From NCBI GenBank assembly GCA_905250125.1, contig CAJNOL010000408.1, positions 62,001-126,000 of the forward strand: 64,000 nucleotides of DNA. Direction: 5' to 3'. Below the pieces are notes generated by a model, which did no database searches, had not been told where the DNA came from, and was given only the letters and a program-made list of their open reading frames with translations. Within the stretch, counting starts at the first letter, position 1; the number at the start of each line of letters is the position of its first letter. Position numbers and translations under genes: made by a program. Below are positions 47,265-59,860 of this stretch, in pieces. Source of the DNA: Rotaria sordida (lineage: Eukaryota; Rotifera; Eurotatoria; Philodinida; Philodinidae).

Positions 47265-50200
47265 ATGTCAGCAGGAGTGCCACTTACTGCTCGAACTTTA
47301 GCACATTCGCATCAAAATGATCTTCAACGTATTGCAAATCCACGTCTGGAAGTTAATGAACGACGTCTTCGTCCCATTTATGATTATATGGAAATTCATA
47401 AGTATGAATTGTGAACTTACCGAATATTTTAGAATTCAAATTGATTAAATAAGTCATAACACATGAATAGATATAAATATTTTTTAAGGGCCTTCAATCC
47501 TTTCGTGAGTCTATCAAGAACCACTCGTGGACAGGTTATGAAACTTTTAAGACAAAGACATCTTGATAAGTCCAGCAAAGGTCGTCCTAACTTCGAATTC
47601 GCCAAATGTTTCCTTCCTATAGATATAAGGATTTCAAGAGCCAAAATTAGCTAGAAGCTTCTTCCACCCTATAAAAATTTATGCTTCATTTGTTTGAATA
47701 CCAATTTTTCTTGTGACAACTAAGATCGAGTTGGGGTGCGTGTTCTTTTTTTCTACTTGAAAAATATTGTTTCTAGAACACAGGAATAGCAAAATACTGA
47801 GAGCACTATAAAAAAAACGTGCTTTTCTCAAGGTTGCCAAATTTGATAGAAGCCACATTTCAAAGAAAGAAGAAAAAACACATACACTTCAATGTGATGT
47901 TAGTACCTATAGAAAAGTTTTGAGTCCGATTAGTTGTATCGTGTGGAAAAGAAGAAAGACAAGTTTTATTATTTTGTTCAAAAGATTGATTTTGAGAAAA
48001 ACGCAAAAAACTATTCATGGAATTGAATATAGTGGCGAACAAAAGTTTAGAGCAGTTGTATTTTTAAGTTGTCTTCTGGATGGTAATAGCTAGGAAGAAT
48101 CTGAAAAAATATTTGAGTAGCTAAAAGGATTTTCTATCAAGATGGGTGAACTTAAACACTTCAATACAACTGCTTGGCTAAGAATTTTCGGAAAACCAAG
48201 ACCTGCAAGAAACTAGTTTTCTGACGTTCATTTGAAGCTTTTTGGAAATAGTTTTATTTGACAGACCAAAATGAGATGTCTCAACTCTCTCCATAGCGTT
48301 CCTTCATCGAACTGCATACAATTTATGGAAGGCTTAAGAAACATTTTTCTCTTGTTTTCATGAAAAACCTCGATGATTTCATCGTGTTTGTCGCTTTAAA
48401 ACCTTCTATAAATTGAATGCAGTTCGATGAAGGAAGATTATGAATAGAGTGGAAACATATCAATTTGCACTATCAAATAAAACTGTTTCCAAAAAGCTTC
48501 AAATGGACGCCAGAAAACTGTTTTTTTTGTGATGTCTTGCTTTTCCAGAAAATCTTTATAGAACCATTTATGGGCGATCTTATATTCATCAATTCTGACA
48601 GAGAATCCTTCTAGCTACTCAAATGCTTTTTCAGATTTTTCCTAGCTATTACGATCGAGAAGAAAAATCAAAATATACTATTGCTCTAAACTTATCTCCA
48701 CCACTATACTAATCATGATTTTTCTTCTTTCTCATATAGTGATTATTTCATGTTCAGAATGTAGTTTATTTACTTTATTAGTATCTTTCAGATAGTTGGT
48801 TGTGTGAATGTGAATGAAGAGAAGCCATCACAAGAACGAAACTATGCATGGCTTCGGGTCATCGCCAACAAACTTACAATGATCGATAACCTATATTTCT
48901 TTCACGATAGAAGTTCTCGAAACTAAGCTTTTTCAGAATTTATACCGATTGAAATTTAATAGAGAACACTTCAAAAGATCTTTAGAAATAAAAAACAAAA
49001 TTTTTTTGAGTCGAGAAAAGAAGTTCTTCTTAAGAATATGAAGCTAAAGTTTCTTATCATCACATACAGAGAATAATAATGTATTAATAAAATTTCAGTC
49101 ATTCTAATACTAAAGTTATTCTCTTTATATATTGTAGTTATCGTAAAGCGCTAACAGAAATTGAACGTTTATTAAAAAAACAGGCCAATTTTACTGCATG
49201 TAAAGCTCTTAAATGTCTTGTATTACTCAAACTTGAAAGACATGAAGATGCACAAGCATTGGCTAATGAATTAGATGCACTTGCTTCAGCTACTACACGT
49301 ACTGCGCCACCTGGTGATGCATCAAATGTCGATGAAAATGCCTTAACATTTTTTTCTCAATATTATAAAGATTTACGACAATTTGATAAAGTTGTTTCGC
49401 TTTATGAAGCAGCAACAAAACGTGAACCAACAAGTGAAGAATTTTTATGTTCATTATTTATGGCATATGTTCGTACGAAAGATTATAAAAATCAAGTATT
49501 AACAGCACAAAAACTTTATAAACTTACACGAAAAATTCCTTATTATAATTGGGCTGTTATAAGTGTACTTTTACAAATAGATGAAAATTCTAATCAATTA
49601 AAACAAACACTTTATATTCCTATGGCAATAAAAATGCTTGAAAAAGAATTTTTCGATGAAAATCAACAACAAACAAAACCATTTGGTGAAATGGAATGTT
49701 TATTATATTTACATTCACTTGAATTAAAAGAAGATTTTTCTAAAGCATTAATATTTCTTGAAAAACATTTAGATTCATTAACAAAATCATCATCAAATGA
49801 ATCAATGTTACCAGCTTATTTTTCACATGACAAATTATTAATTTATAATTTTAAAGCAGGAAATTTTGATAAAACTTATCGTTTAGCAAAACAATTTTTA
49901 AATGAGGATAATTATCTTTGGAATTGGTATGAGGTTTTATTTGATACTTTTTTTAAATTTGACAATACAAAACAAGAAGAATTAATCAATGATCTTCATG
50001 AATTTATTTTAAGTAAGACATTTTCTAAATGATGAATAGAATTAGAAGCATTTCAAAAAAGGATATTGATTTAAGTCATTCTAAGTGATAAATCATTTTC
50101 AGTTAGGTAAATCATCCGTTCAACAAAATACTGATCAATTCTTATGCCGTCATCATGGTTGAATAACTACCTAGATTGATCGTAGAAAGGTTGAGGAAAA

Positions 50201-53200
50201 GTATCGGAATGAAAAATGGTCGAAAAATGCTTTAGATTGTGTCGTTGAGATTGTGGGTATGATAGCGCGCCGTGTTTTGTTAAATCCACTATCAGGAAAT
50301 CCATAAAAACAATTCACCAATTAAGGCTAAGCAACCAAGAAAAATATCTGCTTACTCATTTCAAGTTCACTGGGTAATACAGCTATTGCAGCAATTGAGG
50401 ATATGGTTGTGGCTGTAATTATGAAGACTGCTGTGGGTGTGAATTTTCTCTTCATTCACATCCATCCAGAAAAAAATTACATATGCTTAGAGTCACTATT
50501 TACTAGAAATGTCACTTTTTTTTCGATACTTTTCGATTTCGACCTTTTTGCTTTTTCGATGTTTCTACGGTACACTGCTACGTTGTTCGACATGTATCCA
50601 ATAGGTACTGTATTCAAAGTTCAGTACCACGAATCATGAAATGATTCTGGACAAGTCACTAACGGCTGTTTGTCTCGGATAGAGCTCAGCGGATTGGTTC
50701 CGAATCCGAACCAAACTGGGTTCAGGTTCGAAATTTTTCCGTTAAGCAGGTCTGGGTCGAAAAATTTTTGATCTGATGGGCTCTAGTCTCGAATCATCTG
50801 TCCTATAGTATGCTGACTAAGTTATGGCATATGTGGTTAGTTAGTGTGTATGAAGAGCTCAAGCAATTGAGTGCAAGAACTGTTGGTCATATCGACTTTC
50901 TGTCCACTGCTACAGCTGATGTTAATTGTGGAGAAGATGTCGGACTGATGAATTGCTGCTAAGCAACAATCTATACCCCAAGATAGCCGAAAGGCATAGG
51001 TATTTTTTCAATCTGTAGATCACTGTTAAATTTGATATTCGATTTCAAATTTTGCACAAATAAAGTTCTCAACGAGATTACTTTATTGTGCAATTATCAG
51101 GTTTTTTAATATTTTGTATTCTAGAAGATCAATCATGAAAATTCTGTTATGTAGAAAAAGTAAACTTTATTCTTATATTTACATTTGAGGATAGAAGATA
51201 TTAGAAAACTGGATACTTTTTCAATGAATTAGTTCTATTGAAAATTATATTAGTGCGAAATCTGAAGGTAATCTGAGGGTTAACTATGGCATTTTGTTGA
51301 AAAACAAATAAACCACTAAAATGGTCATAATTCATGAAGAAGGGTTCATACATATGATTTCTCTTAGGTTTTCTCTAGTTTCAGTAGACATGAGTTTCAT
51401 TTCAAAAAACGATTTATCACTTGGTGAAGTTTCCATATGAGTATTATACTATAAATCAGAACTTCATTTTACAATTACAAATAATAACAAAATGAATGAC
51501 TAAATCAAATTTTTAAAAATTGAACGTATTTGTTTTTTTTAAAATTAAAAGTATTTCTTAGCTCATTTGTTATTTAATAGAACATCTTTCATCTAATTTT
51601 CTATCTTTTTTTTTTTGAATAATATTGTAGCTATTCCCTATGAAACGACTGATTTGCGCAGTATTCATTTGGCTCGTATTGAACTTGGTTTTCGATGGCA
51701 ACATGCAAAAATCAAAACTAGCTCAACGACATTACCTCAATTGGCTTCTACTTATCTATCAGAATCATTCTTAAATCAAATCAAATCTTTCATTGAGACA
51801 TATTCACTAAAAACTACCAGTTTAGTCATGTATGATATATATCGATCATTAGAATATCTATCATCTGACGAAAGATCACATCTTCATAAATATCTTATCG
51901 ATCAATTAACATCTGAAACTTGTCAAAACAATATACAATATTTAATAAATATACTCTATTGTGCTCGATTATGTGGTGATATACATAGTTTATGGTTATT
52001 AGAAAATTCTCATTCATTAATTCAACGTTTACATGATATAGCTAATCAATCATCAACTCCATCAAATCTTTCTATTGAATTATTTCTATTAATAGTTAAT
52101 ATAATGGATGAAACGAATCAATCAAAATCTGAATTATATACTTTATTAGATCATACATATGAAAAAGATTCAACAAATTTTGATATAAAATTATATATTT
52201 ATAAAATAGCATTAAATTTCAATTGTATAACAATAATGAAAGATATTTTTGAACGTCTTGAAATAAAAAATATTCAATATTATTCACTTGGTTATTTATT
52301 AACAGATCATTATTTACGTATACATACAAATTATCGTTATATACGAAATTTTTTTAATTATTTAACAAATCTTTTATTTGTTTATACTGATGATTCATGG
52401 AGTCAAATTATGTTTTGTTATAAATATGGAAATTTTTTACGTATTAATGAAATTCGCACATTTTCTGATTATTATCTTAGTTATTCACTTATTTATATGC
52501 AATCATTAATAGGTTCAATTATAATTGATTTAATACAAAATGGAAATCGATATAATTCTATAATTAATATATTTAAACATCCATCTAATCAAATTTTATT
52601 TAATAATAAAGAAAAAAATAATAATTCATTACATTCATTATTCTATAAAACAGATAATAATGAGTCATTAAAAGTTCAAGATACACGTGATTTTGATATT
52701 TGGCCAAAAATTGATTATCGGTAACTTAAAGTTCTACATCAACTTTCATATATAGATGTACACAATAATTCTTATCTGTAGAATTAAGATAAGAAGCTTT
52801 GATGAGGATAAGATGGCCTTGAGGTAATGACGATATAAAGGAACGAATAGTAAGAATACCAGGAATACAAAGTAATGATTGTAGGTTGGTCATATTCTAT
52901 AAGATACAATCATTATAATGAAGGGTAAAAAAAAGGATTATCCGACATAGGCATGCACTGAACTCGAGCTCTGGCTCAGTGTTCAGATTCGGTTATGGAG
53001 TTCGAATCATACTTTGAATCGGACCAGCCGAAGTTTTAAAACCGGTCAATTTTTTATCGATTCAATCATAAATGTAAACCGACCGGTCTGATCCGGTCAT
53101 AATAACTCGATCGGTTCCAAGTATGGGTCGGATTCGGGTTCGGATTCAGAAATTATCCAACCAATTCAGACAATGTCGGATATTTGGGTAATTGTCTAAG

Positions 53201-56200
53201 CATTTCTTGAGACATATGCATAATTATGGAAACACTATGGTTCGGTGCCTGCCTAATCTTGTTCGGGTCGAAAGATACGGAGTCCGTTTAAGTTCGTATA
53301 TCTTTTTACACGATACGGAAATATACGATTGTAAAACTATGCTATGTAAATTGACGATTTTTCTGTATGTACTTGTAAACGATGACGCTGGTTTGAGCTA
53401 GATGTGTATGCTGACTTTCATCAAATTAATTCTGATCTCTATTTTTTAGTCGATTACGTTTTGATTGTGTTGATGGTAATAATAAACCATTTGAAAGCTT
53501 AACTTATGCTGATCGAGTTCTTGCCGATAATGCCGGTCAAACAGCATATCAATCCCCATCATATAAAGATTCATTTCTTCGTCAATATCAAACGGTTGAT
53601 TTTCAACAACGTACAATTCTATGTTACATTCGTTCAAATATACTTAGTTTCCTTCATACATTATATATTGATCCTTCAATCAGTAAAAGTGAATTTCCAT
53701 CTGCAACATTTGTTATTCATATGCCTGATGAGCATGTTTTTAATGCATTAAAAGTGATTCTTAATGATTTTGATAAATGTACAAAATCTTTAAAATCTAC
53801 TGAAACTATAACTCCATGTGAACTTCAATCAATTATTGAACTTGAATTATACAAATCAATACCATTATTTATTCAAATTTTACTTGATGGATTGACATTA
53901 AATAAATCAACAGAAACAACATCAACAATAACTACAATATCATTATCAAATACAACAGTTGATTTTAATAAAATTGATCAATATTTAAATGAAATTATAA
54001 AACAACTTGAAAGATCATATCAATTACTTTTACAAGCATTAGATAAAACATCATTTCAAAAACGATGTCAAGAAACACTTGAAAATGTTAAGAATGATAA
54101 TACAAATTTTCTTAATGATTTATCTGGCAAACAATCACCACTTGAATATTATTCTATTTATACAGAATTTATATCTTATATTTATAGTTTATATTTATCA
54201 ATTAAATCAATTTTAGCTACACTATTTAATAAAACATCTTTATTAAATGATGGTAATGAAACTACTAATAATCGTTCATCAAATACAAAAAAATCAAAAA
54301 AGAAAACAGCTGATCAACAATCATCATCAAATACAACAAATGAGAATGAAAATGAAATAAAATTATGGAATCAATTACAAAGAATCGAATATTTATTCAA
54401 TGAACAATGGACAAATATTATAGGAAATATTCAAAAATATGAATTATATATTCGATTTCAAGCAAAACTAGATGATAATCAATGTGATCGACTTGAAAAA
54501 GAACTTGATGGAAATAGTGAACAACAATCGAATAAGTAAATTAATTTTACTCAGAGCATACTAAAAGTAATGGTGACAGTATTTTAATTCCTTATAAAAA
54601 AGTTTCTCTCTATATAGTCTGATAGTAACAACACTGTTCTACGTTTCTCTGATATTTTGATTATTCTTCAACTAATTTTATAATAATAAAACTTTCGATA
54701 AGAGTTGTTTGTTATGATATGTGACAATAATGTTAGATTACATTTCGTCTTCAGTGTATATTTTCTTTTTTCTCGTCTTCTCTAATGCCTAGTCGTCCAT
54801 ACATATTAGGATATAGAAAAAGTGATGTTGGTAGAACAAAAACGAAATAGAGAAACAAGTTTTTACTTGAGTAAATCTCTGGATCTGTCACCATGTGATT
54901 TTTTGGTTATTCGACTTAATCAAAACGATTTCAAATCTTTACGTCGTGCTATAAACAAGTTCATGAATTCTTTGAATAAAAAAGAGTATGAAAAATGTTT
55001 GATAAATGAATTCAACGAACGCAATTGAGTGTCAATAATAGGGTTCTTGATTAGGAAGGAGGGAACTCCCCCAGATGTCTGAGTTTCTACCAATTTTTTA
55101 CAGTTCTCTAGTAACTTTGGACAGAAATCGGATTTTGATACCTTTCTTTGACAGAAAATGAAATAAACATAAGCAGACAATGTCATTGCAAGGTAACTAG
55201 GAGCAGGGAAGAGACGATCTGGTAGAAGGTCGTCCGTTGTGGAAGAAGCCCGGTTACGATGAGTTTCGTTTTCTCTTCCGGTCACCACTTCTAGCATTGC
55301 GAGGATGCAAACACTTTGTGCCAAACTTTTAGCTCCCCACTGAAGCCTATCAGATCCGGGTCTAAAGATTTTGAGTCGACCCGATTCGAAAATTCTTGGA
55401 CCCGATGTGTTCTACTCCCTACCGTTAAAAACACCGACAACTCTAGCCAATAACCAGGATGATTATTTCGAATATTTAATAAAAAAAAGACTCAATGAAT
55501 TTGTTTCTCTATTTCTTTGTTGTTCCACTCCCATCACTTTTGGTATACTCTAAGCCTCAAAATATTTTCTATTACCAACTTTTTTCAGCATTCCTTTTAC
55601 ATTATTATTTCTGAATAAAGTGTAGGTGCTGTTCCAGACAGACAACAATCCCATCCTGACTCTACGGCGTTCTCCCTTGTTAATCAGGTCAATTAGTTAA
55701 GGGTGTCGTTTGCCTAGATAAAAATTAAAGTAATCTACAAAGCAAAAAAAAAATATATATATTACAATATTAACCTAGGAAAAACTATTTTTAAATGAAT
55801 ATGAAGTTTTCTATAGATATGCGCATCCAATATACTAATTGCTTTGATCATATATTAATTTGCTTGATCTTTGAAAGCAAAGTGCTAAATCTGTATGAGG
55901 AATTGCGTTCATTCTGTAGAAGCACTCAAGAAGAGGTAATGAAAAATTACAGCTCGAAAAAAATTGTTGATTAAAAGTAATTTTTCTCATGTTCTAATTT
56001 GTCTGAACTGCTAGACATTAAAGAATACAAGAACAAAGATAACATCAAGAAGAAAGGATACATTGAAGGCGAAATGTGATTTAATATTACCGCCATATAT
56101 CATGACAAACGATATCATCCCATTTCATTGACACAATTTTTTTTCTGAATAATTTCAAAATTTTACTAAAGAAATCCTGTCTTGAAGAGAAGGAAATAAA

Positions 56201-57032
56201 CTAAACAGTAATGACACTATCCGACATTTTTAAAACAAACGTTACCATCAGTTGAAAATCCAGACAAATGCTTTCAATTAGTGTGGATGAATATGAATGT
56301 AGGTGGTGAACAATTGTTCACGAAATAAAATATTTACTTTCCGAAATCAATGAATTCTTAATTTCATAAAAACCATATGAACAAAATTGTTTATCATTAG
56401 ATGAATATTTTAATCAGTTTAGTAAAAAGTTAAATTAATATTTTGTTGCCACTATTTTATGAACCATTAAATAATATTCTCATTGCTATTATTACAATTA
56501 CTTTCTCTAATGCAAAGTTATATTTATTTTTGTTCATGAAATACTGATGAATAAAAAGTGTCGATGACAATACCAAACAGCTCTTATCAAAATTTTATTG
56601 TCATGATATTAGTTGAACTAAAGATCAAAATATCAGAGAAATGTAGAACAATTTTTTTACTATCAAATCATAGAGAAAGAAAGTTTCTTTAAACTTTTTA
56701 TAAGAAATTAGAATACCATCACCATCAGTTTTGCTATGCTCTAAGTATAATAAAATAGTTCAAAATTTAATTCTTGTTTTTTTTGATTTGCTAGAGCAAA
56801 AGCAAAATCAGATGGAAATGACAATAATGAATCTTCATTATTAACAAAGAAAAATGATGATGATGATGATGATAATCAATCATCAAACTCATTCTTTGAA
56901 TTAGGAAAAAGTCTTATGCGTTCATCGACTCTGCATACATTTGCTTTAGGTTATATTGAATCTTTAATGCAGATACGAATATGTCTACAAAGTAAACAGA
57001 AAGCACTAGGCTTTCGCCAAGCATCGACATAA
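47265..57032 (+). CDS. NAA25: NAA25-like auxiliary subunit of N-terminal acetyltransferase B
   Basis: Exons 47265-47401, 49138-50012, 51631-52720, 53450-54535 and 56795-57032 join in phase for about 1141 residues. The start contains NERRLRPIYDYME (family NDRRLRPIYDYLD), then a TPR-like solenoid: KLYEAATKREPTSEEFLCSLFMAY-type repeat (parts: YEAATKREPTSEEF, LFMAYVRTKDYKN), PYYNWAVISVLLQ, and PHRSPFLARLELE-like SIHLARIELGFRW in exon 3. NAA25 holds NAA20 on the ribosome; NatB acetylates Met-Asp/Glu/Asn/Gln N-termini. The C-terminal half is low-similarity and Asn/Ser/Lys-rich (KKSKKKTADQQSSSN). Four introns of 0.7-2.3 kb are long compared with neighbours and carry a fold-back element, GC-rich repeats and a mariner remnant. 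Confidence 0.9.
48028..48716. repeat. Large fold-back MITE in NAA25 intron 1
   Basis: Hairpin of ~330-bp arms. The left end TATAGTGGCGAACAAAAGTT and TTTAGAGCA return reversed at 48685-48716 (GCTCTAAACTT, CCACCACTATA). Inner matches include AATAGCTAGGAA, GAATCTGAAAAA, TTTGAAGCTTTTTGGAAA and CGAACTGCAT. The TA...TA flanks fit a Tc1/mariner-type target. No coding. Confidence 0.8.
50680..50805. repeat. GC-rich TCGGGTTCGGAT-type cryptic repeat, NAA25 intron 2
   Basis: Contains GGTTCCGAATCCGAACC, GGGTTCAGGTTCGAAA and GTCTGGGTCGAAAAA. It has an oligomer composition unlike the AT-rich surroundings and is partly self-complementary. Confidence 0.55.
52950..53165. repeat. GC-rich cryptic repeat, NAA25 intron 3
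   Basis: Dense in CGG and TTCGG words: ACCGACCGGTCTGATCCGGT, GGGTCGGATTCGGGTTCGG. Similar in word content to the patches in introns 2 and 4 and at 62640-62790. Confidence 0.55.
54870..55028 (+). mobile_element. Mariner transposase C-terminal remnant in NAA25 intron 4
   Basis: Translation shows LDLSPCDFLVIRLNQ (third catalytic Asp context SPCDF) and MNSLNKKEYEKCL, matching the end of the 9185-9620 remnant. Only ~160 bp remain, with no TIRs found. Confidence 0.6.
55335..55420. repeat. GC-rich cryptic repeat, NAA25 intron 4
   Basis: TCAGATCCGGGTCTAAA and GTCGACCCGATTCGAAAA. The word CAGATCCGGGTC recurs at about 62730-62741. Confidence 0.5.
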
Positions 57033-57062
57033 AATTCTTGTTGACGATCTTTTGTGTTGTTT

Positions 57063-57095
<33 letters not shown>

Positions 57096-57769
57096 AATCA
57101 AGACTGTGACTTCTTTCTTTTCCGTGTTTTTCATTTACCTGTGATCTGATTGATGAATCGTTGATCCTTAAAAATATTTCTTTCTTAGGCAAATTTTTCG
57201 TGAATAAGCAAACACATTGAACTAAGCATTTGTTTTTAAGCTTTAAAGAACGTAACTTATGGAGATTTGTCTTTTTTCTATTTATCAGATCACATCTGTT
57301 ATGCTTGCTATCACGGGTTTTTTTCTTATCGTCAAAAAAAAAATAAAATAAAACGATATTATTCATCATTTAATTTTATTCACTTGGTAAAAATCGATAC
57401 TATTCATCTTCTTTACGTCGTTGATAGTAAACGGTGGAAGACAAGCATGAATGTAATACAAAAATATTTAATCAAAACAATACAGAAAAAATTTTATTTA
57501 CAACAATATGTAAGTGAAAGACCGACTTTTTTTATATTGTACAGATCGAAGCAAAAACAAACCATCGTAAATAATTTTCACTGAAGAATTTTAAACCAAA
57601 AGGTTCATCCAATATTCAAATGAAACAAGGACAATTATTAAAAGCCTTGAACTTTGTCTTGCTAGTATTTAACACTTCAGAAAAAAGCTTATTTCCCTAT
57701 GATTTTATTTATAAATATCCTTTGTATTCAAATTCATTGATAACATCCAAAGCAAAGCCCGAACTGATA
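57033..57769. other. Convergent intergenic region NAA25/PARP
   Basis: A TTC microsatellite lies at about 57067-57089. Overlapping open frames on both strands (56914-57584) are low complexity or overlap the NAA25 last exon. No gene supported. Confidence 0.5.
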
Positions 57770-59296
57770 TCACATATAAGTCAGAAGATATTCTGGATAG
57801 CACTAAAAAAATAAAAGATTAAACATTATCATTCATTCTTTTTTTTATTTTACTATGCCTACCTGACTATCGTAATAGCATACAAAGATATGAGTTCCGT
57901 TAGTTGTCGTATCATATCCATCTACAAAGTAATACTTTGATAAAATATTTCTAGGTGTATGAGTCTTTTTTATTTACCTGCTGGTTCACACATTGTTGAA
58001 TTACCAACTAAATAATTGAAAAACAAAGTATACATATGAGTTAGATTAAAAGAAATTTTTGTACTTACTCATACTTCGACCAAGAAGAACTCGACTATAA
58101 AACATACGTTTTTCTTTTTTTTCATTTGGATTTGCATATTTATTTGAAAAGCTAGAATCTGTTGAGAAATACACTCCTCGTCCATAGACACATCCTTATA
58201 AAATTTATTCATTAATTCAATATATATTCAATTGATAAATAAAACTTACCATTAACACCACAATAACTACGATTAAAACCTCGTTCAATAATTTTTCTTG
58301 TAGCTGATTCAGGACAACCATGATATAAAAAACGCATTGTTCCATTATCAATTTTACCATATTTAGTCAAATATTCTTCGTGTAATATAGAAAATTGCTT
58401 AAATAATCTCATATTTTGAATACGTTCAATAGTTATGAATCTTGTCTAGAAAATAATTATATATATATTATGTATAGATTTTTGAAACAAAAAAAAAATC
58501 GATTTATGCAAATTTACATAAAGTCCTTTCATTTTTTTATCGAAATCGTCTTTAATCCAAAGATATTCAGTTGATTCAGAATCAAGTAAAAATTGTTCTC
58601 TAAATGAATAATTATCAGAAAAGTATAGATAGAAATTAAAATTCAACTTACATATTTAGCGGAGTTAGTTTCCAATAAATAGGTTGTAATTCATCAATTT
58701 TCGATCGGCGAATACGTTTTATACGTGTACCATAAATCTCTTCAAGTTTATGAAAATCAATTTTTACTTGTTCACCTAATTCATTCAAGATTATAACCTA
58801 TATATAAAAACAAAGATGATTTTATGATTTGTGAAAAAAAGAAAATATTCTTACAGATGATACATTGGTGTTATAATGATGTTCTATATCAGCAGTTATT
58901 TCAGCATTGTATTGTTGCCATGTTGCATCCCATGTTTCATACCACCATAGGATACCATCAATTTTTCGTGCTTTTATATTTTCAATTAATAATTCATTTT
59001 GTAAATCGAAGAATCGTTTTTCTTTTCAAATAAAAATTAAAATAAAAAGAAATTCATTTTATTGATTAATTTATATTCGAATGATAGTTATACAATATTC
59101 TACCAGCTTCTTTAGTTGATATTGAACTACCAAAAAGACGTAATTGTTTATTATTAAAATCAAAAATTGATAAAATTTGTCGAGTCGAACAAAAATCAAC
59201 ATATTCATTAATAGCTGATTGATTGTCCTTAAGTAATACATCATATTGTAGAGTACATATTTTTTCTATATAATCTTCATGATTATCACATTCCAT
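57770..59296 (-). CDS. WWE-domain PARP (PARP14-type mono-ADP-ribosyltransferase)
   Basis: Nine exons in phase: 59296-59104, 59021-58855, 58797-58652, 58599-58518, 58445-58250, 58194-58069, 58007-57978, 57921-57863, 57802-57770 (about 343 residues). After ~60 residues without a clear domain comes a WWE module (ILWWYETWDATWQQYN, IEHHYNTN, then WKLTPLN). The catalytic domain follows: FLYHGCPESATRKIIERGFN (NAD-binding His), CVYGRGVYFSTDSSFSNKYA (Tyr), GTHIFVCYYDSQ and the last exon CYPEYLLTYM. The third triad position is Leu (H-Y-L as in PARP14/15), so mono- rather than poly-ADP-ribosylation is expected. Two exons are tiny (30 and 33 bp). No macrodomains are present, unlike PARP14. The start could lie further upstream, since the first exon has no acceptor-tagged ATG. 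Confidence 0.88.
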
Positions 59297-59860
59297 CCTT
59301 TGATTTTAAAAAGTTGTCCAAAGAAAAACGAAAATAATCTTCAGAATATATTAATAAACAATGATAAATAAAACAGAAGCAATGAGTAAGTAAAAATATC
59401 GAAATGAATGGTAAAAAAACAGTGTATGTCAATGTCAGTTAAGGTAAATAATTTTTCTTCCTTTTATTAGATTCACATTTATGACTAAACGCTGTTTTTA
59501 TATACATATCTTATTCATAACATTACCCCGTATTATAATAGCCACGTCAACAATTCAATACTTTCAATGAAACAAAGATTTAATAAGATTTCCTAGGTGG
59601 TAAAAAACAATTCACAATGAAAGGAAGTATCAGACAACAAAAGAACGAGAAAAAAAACCCACACGTTCGTCGTCACTGGTTTTCATATTATTTGTATCCA
59701 GTGACATCTAATTTCAAATATAATTTCTTAATCGAAAGAAGCGATTTTCATATTAGTTATTTCATATTATTAACTCAACAAATGAAATAATTAATTTATA
59801 TTTTATATTGAGAGAATACTCTAATTTTAATCGATTAAATTTAAAATTTAGAAAAAAAAA
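59297..59860. other. Non-coding interval upstream of PARP gene
   Basis: AT-rich. Likely contains the PARP promoter (minus strand). No recognisable element. Confidence 0.4.

Noticed and set aside
54920-55324. 134-codon minus-strand ORF in the NAA25 intron
   Set aside because: It overlaps a mariner remnant read on the other strand, and no domain is recognisable.
57845-57862. PARP ending at the stop at 57845-57847
   Set aside because: A GTAGGC donor after DSQ and a downstream in-phase exon encoding the family's conserved YPEYL strand give a better end.
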